From Algoriphagus antarcticus (GTDB taxonomy: Bacteria; Bacteroidota; Bacteroidia; Cytophagales; Cyclobacteriaceae), in assembly GCF_002150685.1 (NCBI RefSeq), contig NZ_MSSW01000002.1:1-64000 (forward strand): a stretch of DNA of 64,000 nt, in the 5' to 3' direction. This document shows positions 39,073 to 47,414 of this stretch, one piece after another. The translations under genes and the position numbers were made by a program. The first letter of the stretch is position 1; each line of letters opens with the position of its first letter. The notes under the pieces are model-generated. The model was not told where the DNA came from. It made no database searches and saw only the letters and a program-made list of their open reading frames with translations.

Positions 39073-39286
39073 AATACTTATTGCAAAGAAAAAAGAATGA
39101 CCCAGAAATAAAAAATAAAACTGAACAAATAAGTAAAATCATTTTATCTATGAAATTCATGATTCAGCCGGGTGATGCTATTTAAACACTCCTTTTATGA
39201 TAAATAAAACAATCATATAAGTCACTATATTTTTAATTTATATTGTATTTAATTTACAACAACAAAATATCAAAATAATATTCACC

Positions 39287-41542
39287 ATGACCATAACTGC
39301 TACTATCAAATACAAACTACTTTCCTTAGCCTTGCTCTTTAATATCCTCTGCGCCACTGCGCAGGATATTGTAATTGATAAATTAAAAACCCAAATAAGC
39401 AACCATCCCAAACAAGATACTTTTAGGGTGAACCGCTTAAATGAACTTGGCAGATCATATGGGTTGGCATCTGATTTAAAGGAAGATGCGGCCAATGAAG
39501 CGATAACTATTTCCCGTAAAATAAATTACGCTGAAGGCGAAGGCTATGCGTTGTCAAATCTCGGAACTGCATACACACAGGCCGGCGACCAACCCAAAGC
39601 TGCTATTGTTTTACAACAGGCAGAATCCATTGCAAAAAAAACCGGTAATAAAAATCTTCTCAGCCTTATATTGTCAAGAATGGCATTCAATGCGAGAGTT
39701 GTTGACAATAAAAAGGCATTGAGTTACGGGCTACAGGCAGAAAAACTTGCCCTGCAAACAGGCAATAAAGAGTTTGAGTTTTTGGCACAGAAAATAATTG
39801 GAACTATATACAATGTTTCACTGACTGATTACCCCAATGCCATGAAATATTATTTAAAGGCCCTTGCTTCTGCAGAAGCTACCGGCAGTTTAAAAAACCT
39901 TGCCCTTTCATGGAGTGATTTAGCCACGTTGTACAGTGTGATAGGTGATCAAGAAAATGCGCTGCTATTTTATGAAAAAGCAGTAAATGCAAATAAAATA
40001 TTGGGCAATAAAGATTTAGCGAGAATTATTCTTGCTAACATTGGCGAACGATATCGGTTAATGGGCAATTACCCCGCAGCCATAAAAAATTATAAAGAAA
40101 GTTTAGATGGAGAAACTGATGCAAATTCTATTGCAGTAGCAGAAAGCAATCTTGCAGATGTGTACACAAAATTAGATAGTTTGCCCTTAGCTTTCAAATA
40201 CGCTTTTAATTCATTGGCCATGGCAAAAGAACAAGATGATAAGGAAGGTGAGAGTTGGATTTATGGGATTTTATCGCGGGCTTATTTAAAGAAACAGATG
40301 GTGGATAGTGCCATCTATTACGGGCAGCAAGGTTTGGCTGCTGCAAAAGAAATGGGAACAGTAGAATATTTAAGAGACAATACTTTTGCTCTTGCCAATG
40401 CCTATACTTATAAAAGAGATTACCAAAATGCTTACCTCAATCACATACAGTACATCGCTTACCGGGATAGTATGCTCAACAGTGAGATCACCAATAAAAC
40501 CAGCATGCTTCAATACAATTATGATCTTTCCAAAAAAGAAGCGCAGATAACAGAACTAAACGAACAAAAAAAAGGGCAGCGTAATTTTTTAATCAGCGCA
40601 TTAATTGTGTTGGGTTTAATTATTATCTCGGTAATTGTATTAATCCGCAGTAACCGGATAAAACAAAAAGCCAACACCCTTTTGCAAAAGCAAAAACAAG
40701 AAATTGAATACCAACGGGACCAAACAAATAAAGTGTTAACCGAACTAAAACAAACCCAAACCCAACTGGTACAATCCGAAAAAATGGCCAGCCTCGGCGA
40801 ACTCACCGCAGGCATTGCCCACGAGATACAGAATCCTCTCAATTTTGTGAACAACTTTAGCGAGGTCAGTAATGAATTGATTGATGAGATAGAAGAAGAA
40901 AGAAGCAAGAGCCAAGAAGCGAGAGACGAGACTTTGGTTAGTGAAATCTTATCGGATATCAAAGACAACCTTTCCAAAATCAACCATCATGGCAAGCGGG
41001 CGGATGCGATAGTCAAGGGAATGCTTGAGCACAGCCGCAAGAGTACTGGAGAAAAAGTACTCACCGATATCAATGCCTTGGCAGATGAATACCTGAGACT
41101 TTCATTTCATGGCATGCGTGCTAAGGATAAGTCTTTTAAGGCAGATTTTTCAACAGATTTTGACCCAACTCTTCCGAAAGTCAATGTGGTACCTCAGGAA
41201 ATTGGAAGGGTGCTGTTGAATATCATCAACAATGCTTTTCAGGCTTGTGGAAATTCAGAATTCAGAATTCAGAATTTTGAATTAAAACCTAAAGTAGAGG
41301 TTTCTACAAAAATAAAAGGTGATAAAATAGAAATCTCCATCTCCGACAACGGCCCCGGCATCCCCGACTCCATCAAAGAAAAAATATTTCAGCCATTTTT
41401 CACCACCAAACCCACCGGCCAGGGCACCGGATTGGGATTATCACTCAGCTATGATATTGTGAAAGCACATGGAGGGGAGTTAAGGGTTGAAACGGAAGAA
41501 AATAAAGGTTCAGAATTCACCCTCGTAATTCCTGAAAAATGA
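39287..41542 (+). CDS. TPR-type membrane sensor histidine kinase
   Basis: This 751-aa protein has a signal sequence (ends CATAQ) and about six TPR-like repeats (for example ALLFYEKAVNANKILGN and AIKNYKESL). A membrane helix lies at about 432-455, followed by a coiled coil, H512 in [12 protein letters not shown], and a HATPase with [17 protein letters not shown] and [18 protein letters not shown]. Tandem GAATTC-type sequence is inserted in frame after AFQACG. The first half of its kinase core is nearly identical to the preceding kinase and the second half is identical to the following kinase. Its stop overlaps the next start (ATGA). Confidence 0.9.
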   Translation: MTITATIKYKLLSLALLFNILCATAQDIVIDKLKTQISNHPKQDTFRVNRLNELGRSYGLASDLKEDAANEAITISRKINYAEGEGYALSNLGTAYTQAGDQPKAAIVLQQAESIAKKTGNKNLLSLILSRMAFNARVVDNKKALSYGLQAEKLALQTGNKEFEFLAQKIIGTIYNVSLTDYPNAMKYYLKALASAEATGSLKNLALSWSDLATLYSVIGDQENALLFYEKAVNANKILGNKDLARIILANIGERYRLMGNYPAAIKNYKESLDGETDANSIAVAESNLADVYTKLDSLPLAFKYAFNSLAMAKEQDDKEGESWIYGILSRAYLKKQMVDSAIYYGQQGLAAAKEMGTVEYLRDNTFALANAYTYKRDYQNAYLNHIQYIAYRDSMLNSEITNKTSMLQYNYDLSKKEAQITELNEQKKGQRNFLISALIVLGLIIISVIVLIRSNRIKQKANTLLQKQKQEIEYQRDQTNKVLTELKQTQTQLVQSEKMASLGELTAGIAHEIQNPLNFVNNFSEVSNELIDEIEEERSKSQEARDETLVSEILSDIKDNLSKINHHGKRADAIVKGMLEHSRKSTGEKVLTDINALADEYLRLSFHGMRAKDKSFKADFSTDFDPTLPKVNVVPQEIGRVLLNIINNAFQACGNSEFRIQNFELKPKVEVSTKIKGDKIEISISDNGPGIPDSIKEKIFQPFFTTKPTGQGTGLGLSLSYDIVKAHGGELRVETEENKGSEFTLVIPEK
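41021..41244 (+). repeat. 224-bp block identical to 42958-43181
   Basis: From ATGCTTGAGCACAGCC to GCTTTTCAGGC I found no difference between this stretch and the one in the next gene when reading them side by side. On both sides the two genes differ at once. The block encodes the end of HisKA and the start of HATPase. Confidence 0.9.
41250..41282. repeat. tandem TTCAGAA repeat inserted in the kinase ATPase domain
   Basis: Three close copies of ATTCAGA build overlapping GAATTC palindromes, read in frame as NSEFRIQNFEL. The same insertion with flanks (AFQACG before it) is at 45572-45600 in a decayed kinase. It occupies the loop where other array kinases carry the GACCTTCCAGG palindrome. Confidence 0.75.
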
Positions 41543-43497
41543 AAAAAAAAATATTGATTGCCCTGTTTATGCTTGCCACTTGTAAAAGTTTTTGCCAGCA
41601 AGCATATACCGACAGCCTACATCACGAGCTCGCGAATGCAGGGGCAGATAGTTCCCGGCTTAAGATACTGAGTAGTCTGATTGAGGAGTATTCAAACTCC
41701 CAGTTTGATTCTGCAATCTACTATGCCCCGGATGCCTTTAGCTTGGCCCGTAAGCTTTCAGATAAGAAACGGGAAGCGTGGTTGTTCTTTCGGATGTCCC
41801 TTTCCTATGCAGGTTTAGGTAACCTGGCAAAAGCGGCGGAAATGGACCTTAAAGGTTTACACCTTGCGGAAGAGAGCAATGACCTTCACTTACAGGCTAA
41901 TATTCTCAACACATTGGGCAAATATCATTCAGAATTTAAACAGTTTGATAGAGCATTGGATTATTTAAGGAGGTCATTCCGTTTGTACGAGGCAGCAGGA
42001 AGTGAAGAATTCTCATGCCTGAGCCTGAATTTTATAAGCGACACCTATCTGGAATCAGAACAGATAGATTCTGCCGAATATTATAACCGGCAGGCATTTC
42101 AAAAATGGAATGATTCCCAAATCAAAAACCCTACGTTCATAAAAATGACAATGCTCCGTACCAGAGCCGCTATTGAAGCCCAAAAAAAGAATTACGATGC
42201 GGCAATCAAAGATCTTCATGAAAGTTTGATAGAGGCTGGGAAAACCGATTTAATTGAGGGTAATTATCTACTAGCTAAAGTATTTCTTGAAATAAATCAG
42301 GCTGACTCAGCGATTGTATATGCCCGTAAATCCCTTTTGCTTGCTGAAAGTATCGTGCAATACAATGGCATGGCCGATGCAGGTAATATATTGGCGACCA
42401 TATACCAACGGCGTGATCCGCAACAGGCAATCTTATATTATCAAAAAGTAATTGCTGCCCATGATTCTGCCAGCTCCCAGATGAAAACGAATGTGATCAG
42501 CAACCTGGTAGGTTTTGACGAACAGCAAAGACAATATGAATTTGAAACAGCGACGACAGCATACCAAAATAAGGTAAGGCAATATGCATTAATCTCCGGT
42601 GTGGCCGTGCTATTGCTCATTGCGTTTATCCTCTTTCGCAATAACCGGCAAAAGCAACACTTAAACTGGACGCTTCAACAAACCCTGACCAATTTAAGAT
42701 CCACCCAAGCCCAACTCATCCAATCAGAAAAAATGGCTTCGCTGGGTGAACTCACCGCCGGCATCGCGCACGAGATCCAGAATCCGCTGAATTTTGTGAA
42801 TAATTTTTCAGAAGTGAGCGCAGAGCTTATTGATGAAATGAATGAAGAGCTTGGAAAAGGAGACATCGAGGAAGCCAGAGCGATTGGCGTAGATCTCAAA
42901 GACAACCTTTCCAAAATAACACATCATGGAAAGCGGGCAGATGCGATTGTCAAAGGGATGCTTGAGCACAGCCGCAAGAGTACTGGAGAAAAAGTACTCA
43001 CCGATATCAATGCCTTGGCAGATGAATACCTGAGACTTTCATTTCATGGCATGCGTGCTAAGGATAAGTCTTTTAAGGCAGATTTTTCAACAGATTTTGA
43101 CCCAACTCTTCCGAAAGTCAATGTGGTACCTCAGGAAATTGGAAGGGTGCTGTTGAATATCATCAACAATGCTTTTCAGGCCAGTGCGCAGGAAGACCTT
43201 TCAGGTTTGGGAAGCGACGACAAAAGAAACCTGGAAGGTCTACACCCCACCGTCATCGTCTCCACCAAAAACCTTGGTGAAAAAATAGAGATTTCTGTAA
43301 AAGACAATGGCCACGGTATCCCAGACTCCATCAAAGAAAAAATCTTTCAACCCTTCTTTACCACCAAACCCACCGGGCAGGGGACGGGGTTGGGATTGAG
43401 TTTAAGTTATGATATTGTAAAGGCGCATGGGGGTAAATTGGAAGTGATTTCGTTGGATAGTCAGGGTGCAGAGTTTTGTATCAGATTGCCGATTTGA
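41539..43497 (+). CDS. TPR-type membrane sensor histidine kinase
   Basis: This 652-aa protein has a signal sequence (ends KSFCQQ) and TPR-like repeats. One membrane helix lies at about 349-368 (LISGVAVLLLIAFILF), then a coiled coil, H411 in [12 protein letters not shown], and a full HATPase ([36 protein letters not shown]). The segment after the H-box is shorter than in its neighbours (NEELGKGDIEEARAIG, as in the propeller kinase). A 48-bp palindromic element is inserted in frame. The start overlaps the previous stop by 4 nt, so this is the third or fourth cistron of a kinase operon. Confidence 0.9.
   Translation: MKKKILIALFMLATCKSFCQQAYTDSLHHELANAGADSSRLKILSSLIEEYSNSQFDSAIYYAPDAFSLARKLSDKKREAWLFFRMSLSYAGLGNLAKAAEMDLKGLHLAEESNDLHLQANILNTLGKYHSEFKQFDRALDYLRRSFRLYEAAGSEEFSCLSLNFISDTYLESEQIDSAEYYNRQAFQKWNDSQIKNPTFIKMTMLRTRAAIEAQKKNYDAAIKDLHESLIEAGKTDLIEGNYLLAKVFLEINQADSAIVYARKSLLLAESIVQYNGMADAGNILATIYQRRDPQQAILYYQKVIAAHDSASSQMKTNVISNLVGFDEQQRQYEFETATTAYQNKVRQYALISGVAVLLLIAFILFRNNRQKQHLNWTLQQTLTNLRSTQAQLIQSEKMASLGELTAGIAHEIQNPLNFVNNFSEVSAELIDEMNEELGKGDIEEARAIGVDLKDNLSKITHHGKRADAIVKGMLEHSRKSTGEKVLTDINALADEYLRLSFHGMRAKDKSFKADFSTDFDPTLPKVNVVPQEIGRVLLNIINNAFQASAQEDLSGLGSDDKRNLEGLHPTVIVSTKNLGEKIEISVKDNGHGIPDSIKEKIFQPFFTTKPTGQGTGLGLSLSYDIVKAHGGKLEVISLDSQGAEFCIRLPI
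42958..43181 (+). repeat. second copy of the 224-bp identical block
   Basis: Identical to 41021-41244 as far as I can read. Perfect identity at synonymous sites, with divergent sequence on either side, points to recent gene conversion between the two neighbouring kinases. Confidence 0.9.
43194..43241. repeat. 48-bp palindromic element with 18-nt loop in the kinase gene
   Basis: Arms AGACCTTTCAGGTTT and AAACCTGGAAGGTCT (15 nt, one wobble) flank an 18-nt loop ending GACAAAAG. It is read as EDLSGLGSDDKRNLEGL. The arms match the 33-bp palindrome; the loop resembles that of the copy at 53610-53657. Confidence 0.85.
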
Positions 43498-43590
43498 CAA
43501 AAACTGATCAGTATTGTACTGGAAAATAATCTCCACTTATGCCGATTTGTTGGAATTTTTTCGTCATATTAACTGCATTGATATGCTATT

Positions 43591-45084
43591 ATGGAAAAAA
43601 ATCTCCCGATACATTTACAAGAAGTAATTTTTGGGTCGTCTAATAAAAAAATTTCCAAACAGATTTCAGCTTTGGAATCCGCGGGGAAAATTAGAAAAAT
43701 CGCCCAACGGTTATATTCATCTAATCTTAGCGACCCTGTAGATGACATTGTGAGGCGTAATTTGTTTCAAATTCTGAGCAAATTGTATCCTGGGGCAACC
43801 CTTAGCCATCGATCGGCTTTTGAGTTTCAGCCAACCAAAGCCGGGCATATTTTTCTTACTTACAAATACACCAAAAAAGTGTCTTTGGCGGGTATCACCA
43901 TTCGGTTTTTGGAGGGCCAAACCCCCATTGAGGGAGATAACCCATTTTTTGATACCCTTTTTGCCTCACAAAGGGCAAGGGCTTTTTTAGAAAATCTCCA
44001 ACCTTCAAGAGGTGTTGGTCCGACAGCAAAGAATTTGACTTTGCCCGAACTTGAAGAAAAACTAGAAGCTATCATTCGGATCAATGGCGAAACGGCCATC
44101 AATGAGCTACGGGATAAGGCCAAAATTGCGGCGGAAACACTCAATATGAGAACCGAATTTGAAACTTTGAACAGCATCATTAGTGCTTTGTTGAGTACAC
44201 ATTCTTCTAAAGTACTGTCATCTCCGTTGGCAATGGCAAGGGCTTTTGGGTTGCCGTACGACCCTGCTCGATTGACATTGTTTGAAAAATTATTTGTTAC
44301 CCTTCAAACCCAAGAGTTTGCCAACCGCCCGGATAAGAACGACTCCTTGAAGTCCTATCGGAATTTTGGGTTTTTTGAAAGCTATTTTTCAAATTATATC
44401 GAAGGAACTATTTTTGAAGTAGAAGAAGCCAAAGAAATTATTGCCACCAACCAACCCATGCCCACCCGAAATGCAGATAGCCATGATATTTTGGGAACGT
44501 ACCAATTGGTGGCAAACAAGAAAGAAATGAGTATAACGCCTGCTTCGGGTGAGGAGCTAATGCAACTGCTTTTGTACCGCCATAAAGTGCTGATGCGTGC
44601 TAGAATTGATAAGAATCCCGGTGAATTTAAAGACAAAAACAACCGTGCCGGCGAAACCGAATTTGTTGATTTTAATTTGGTAAAAGGCACGCTAATAAAA
44701 GGTTTTGACTATTATAATGCAATTCAACAACCATTTGGAAGGGCAGTTTTTATGATGTTTTTGGTAAGTGAAGTCCATCCTTTTTTAGATGGAAACGGCA
44801 GAATGGCAAGGGTAATGATGAGTTGCGAATTGACAAAAGCAGGGCAAGCCAAAATGATTATTCCAACCGTTTTTAGAGATGATTACTTAGGGGCTTTACG
44901 CAAACTTACCCGCCAAAATTCACCCGATGCCTATATCAGAATGATGCAAAGAATACATGAGTTTTCTGCCAATATCTATGGCGAAAACATAGATGCGATG
45001 GAAGATTATCTGAAACAATGCAACGCCTTTATGGAACATACCGATGGCAAATTGACTATTATTCCAAGAGATTTTAGCTCTTAA
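43591..45084 (+). CDS. Fic family protein with AbiEi-like N-terminal region
   Basis: This 497-aa protein starts with a winged-helix region (ISKQISALESAGKIRKIAQRLY) and a segment resembling AbiEi antitoxins (GATLSHRSAFEFQPTKAG, RARAFLENLQPSR). The Fic domain follows. The active site HPFLDGNGRMAR begins at H396, and the inhibitory helix motif is S267-x3-E271-G272 (SNYIEG), so the enzyme is probably a self-inhibited AMP-transferase acting on an unknown target. The N-terminal HTH may bind DNA and regulate the gene. Kinase homology starts 1-3 nt after its stop, so the gene sits exactly where a kinase sensor region would be expected. Confidence 0.88.
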   Translation: MEKNLPIHLQEVIFGSSNKKISKQISALESAGKIRKIAQRLYSSNLSDPVDDIVRRNLFQILSKLYPGATLSHRSAFEFQPTKAGHIFLTYKYTKKVSLAGITIRFLEGQTPIEGDNPFFDTLFASQRARAFLENLQPSRGVGPTAKNLTLPELEEKLEAIIRINGETAINELRDKAKIAAETLNMRTEFETLNSIISALLSTHSSKVLSSPLAMARAFGLPYDPARLTLFEKLFVTLQTQEFANRPDKNDSLKSYRNFGFFESYFSNYIEGTIFEVEEAKEIIATNQPMPTRNADSHDILGTYQLVANKKEMSITPASGEELMQLLLYRHKVLMRARIDKNPGEFKDKNNRAGETEFVDFNLVKGTLIKGFDYYNAIQQPFGRAVFMMFLVSEVHPFLDGNGRMARVMMSCELTKAGQAKMIIPTVFRDDYLGALRKLTRQNSPDAYIRMMQRIHEFSANIYGENIDAMEDYLKQCNAFMEHTDGKLTIIPRDFSS

Positions 45085-45857
45085 AGGCAACTCATCCAAT
45101 CCGAAAAATGGCTTCGCTCGGAGAGCTCACCGCAGGCATTGCCCACGAGATCCAGAACCCGCTGAACTTCGTGAATAACTTTTCGGAGGTAAGCAAAGAA
45201 ATGATCTCGGAGATCCAAGATGAAAGAAGCAAGAGTCAAGAAGCAAGAGACGAGATATTAATCAATGATAATTTAAAAGATATCAAAGAAAACCTCAACA
45301 AAATTCAGCACCACGGGAAGCGGGCTGACTCTATAGTCAAAGGCATGCTTGCCCATAGCCGCACAAGCAAAGGTGAAAAAGTACCTACAGATATCAATGC
45401 CTTGGCGGATGAGTATTTGCGATTGTCTTACCATGGCATTCGAGCAAAAGACAAGAATTTCAATGCGGACTTTTCTACCGACTTTGACCCCAATCTTCCA
45501 AAAATCAATGTTATCCCACAGGATATCGGAAGGGTTCTGCTCAATATCATCAACAATGCTTTTCAGGCTTGTGGAAATTCAGAATTCAGAATTCAGAATT
45601 AAAACCACTAGTTACCATCTCCACCACCACCCTTGAGGGGGGGCAGGGGGGTACAAATCTCCATCTCCGACAACGGCCCAGGCATCCCCGACGCCATCAA
45701 AGACAAAATCTTCCAGCCTTTCTTTACGACCAAACCTACTGGAAGCGGCACAGGCCTCGGCTTGAGTCTCAGCTATGATATTATTAAGGCGCATGGAGGA
45801 GACCTTCGGGTAAAAAGCACCGCAGGCGCAGAGATGATTATATTTCTACCAAATTGA
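45085..45857 (+). pseudogene. headless, frameshifted sensor histidine kinase core
   Basis: Homology to the array begins at QLIQSEK (about 45088) right after the Fic stop; no sensor or membrane part exists. In the QSEKM sequence one A is missing from the A-run, so the frame shifts before [21 protein letters not shown]. This second frame is open to 45602, ending GNSEFRIQN and a stop inside a GAATTC-type insertion. After a G-rich repeat (45620-45652) the ATPase end resumes in another frame: [35 protein letters not shown], stop at 45857. The HisKA and ATP boxes are otherwise well kept, so the damage is recent. Confidence 0.85.
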
Positions 45858-45897
45858 ACAGGAAATGAATAAAAATACTTGGCTTTCCCCAACCTGA

Positions 45898-45989
45898 AAC
45901 CGGAGGACCGGCAAATATTGTAACAACGGATTTTAATCCGTTGCAAGGAAACGAAAAAGTAACCGCAGAGAACCATAGGTTCGGTGCAT
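45898..45989 (+). repeat. 92-bp structured direct repeat, copy 1
   Basis: Starts AACCGGAGG and ends GGTTCGGTGCAT. It differs from copy 2 (46141-46232) at only about five positions, with no length change. It contains three possible hairpins: CCGG-AGGA-CCGG, AACGGATT-TT-AATCCGTT, and GAACC-ATA-GGTTC. Neither copy lies in a gene. Strand given only as the reading direction used here. Confidence 0.85.
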
Positions 45990-46082
45990 ATAAAAGATCA
46001 AATGAAAAATACTGAAAGCCACATTTTTGTAAGCTATGCATCATGTCTACGGCACTCCATGGACCTTCCCCAAAGTATGCTA

Positions 46083-46133
46083 GGGGTTTTAAAACTCCTA
46101 GTTAAAAAATATGTCAAGCCTAAGGCTTTCACT
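46083..46133. repeat. two small hairpins between the 92-bp repeats
   Basis: A hairpin of the type CTAGGGGTTTT/AAAACTCCTAG (one wobble, no loop to speak of) begins near 46080, and AAGCCT-A-AGGCTT lies near 46116-46128. They fill the spacer between the two 92-bp copies. No coding sequence is apparent here. Confidence 0.5.
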
Positions 46134-46140
46134 TAGCCAG

Positions 46141-46232
46141 AACCGGAGGTTCTGCAAATATTGTAACAACGAATTTTAATCCGTTGCAAGGAAACGAAAA
46201 AGTAACCGCAGAGAACCATAGGTTCGGTGCAT
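46141..46232 (+). repeat. 92-bp structured direct repeat, copy 2
   Basis: Same element as 45898-45989. In the first hairpin the arms are changed to AGAACC-GGA-GGTTCT, still perfectly paired. In the second hairpin one G of copy 1 is replaced by A (AACGAATT), which weakens that stem by one pair. The start of the propeller kinase gene follows about 110 bp later. Confidence 0.85.
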
Positions 46233-46340
46233 TTAACTAGGGATCGCAAATAGTTTTTAATTGTAAAAAATGAAATCGATAAAATATTATATTGTAATGT
46301 TTCAAATTCAACGGGTTCCACAATAGTAAACAGCGACTAC

Positions 46341-47414
46341 ATGACTTTAAAGTTATCAATTACCCACTTCGGACGTTTTTTTCTTATGCTCTTGTTTTTG
46401 GCTTTTTCTGCCACAAACGTATCAGCCCAATCAGTGTATGAGGAGATCGGAAGACTGCCCATCACCACCTATACCGCTGAGGACTATGGGGGAGACCCAC
46501 TTGTCCGTGCTGCCATACAAAGTAAAGAGGGGCTGATGTATTTTGGAACTAATTTGGGATTACATGAATATGATGGCGTCTCCTGGAGATCTTTATTTAA
46601 AAATACTGAAGTACAAGGAATACATGGATTTGCCAAAGATACCAAGGGCAGGATATTCTATGCTGGTGTGGGCTTTGGCTACCTGGAAACTTCCTCCACC
46701 GGGGAGACCAAAGTCATTTCCCTTATTGAAATTATCCCTGAAGAACTTAGTGGAAACGCATTTTTTAGCGTTCATTGCATAAATGGGTATGTTTTTCTTC
46801 AGACTATAAATCATCTCATTCGTGTGGAGCTTGATGCTGAGTTAAAGCTGAAGTCCTTAAAATCCTGGCCGACAGAAACCAGGTTTTTACGGGGTTATTT
46901 AGTAGATGATCAGTACTTTGTTCGTCAGACTGAAAAGGGGTTATTTCGACTCGAAGGGGACGACCTGCAATTGTTACCAAACACCGCGATTTTTGGCAAA
47001 GATCCTTTACCATTCGTGCTCCCATTTCCCGGAAAAGAAGACCGTGCTCTCCTGCTTGGAGGACGAGGCACGGGCTTTTATTCCTATGAGGGAAACACCT
47101 TAAGGCCATTTGCCACGGAACTGGATGATTTGATGGAAGAGGGTTTCCAGCTTAGTTCAGCAATTCGGTATAAAGAAAATATACTAGTGGGATTATCAGG
47201 GAGCGGACTGGTCATGATGAGCCCCCAAGGTAAAATACTTAAAAAAGTTGCTGCCGCTCAGGGCTTGCCATCCAACGTGGTCAATGGCCTCTTCCTGGAT
47301 CAGACAGGAGGGCTCTGGGTGACGACAGAGGACGGAATTGCGCGGATAGACATAGATTCTCCTATCCTGCGTTTTGGTAAGGAGTCAGGAGTTACCCGGT
47401 ATAAACAGCATTGA
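46341..47414 (+). pseudogene. 5' part of a frameshifted two-component propeller histidine kinase
   Basis: This 357-codon frame has a signal sequence (ends NVSAQ). Beta-propeller blades of the two-component-regulator type follow (DYGGDPLVRAAIQSKEGLMYFGT, SNVVNGLFLDQTGGLWVTTEDGIAR). It stops at 47414 only because of a frameshift; the next blade continues in the +1 frame from the same place (GINSIEKKGEELYLATTAGL). One excess base, most simply in the CCC at about 47394-47396, explains the break. The full protein would be about 1080 aa and sense a ligand in the periplasm. It may be a genuine null allele, phase variation or a sequencing error. Confidence 0.8.

Noticed and set aside
39097..39175. 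Possible additional gene between kinases
   Set aside because: Only a degenerate copy of the K/Q-rich sequence at 38893-38960 with stops; treated as decayed repeat.
45898..46232. Two evenly spaced repeats as a CRISPR array
   Set aside because: Only two copies, each 92 bp, with a 151-bp spacer that itself contains hairpins; no cas genes in the window.
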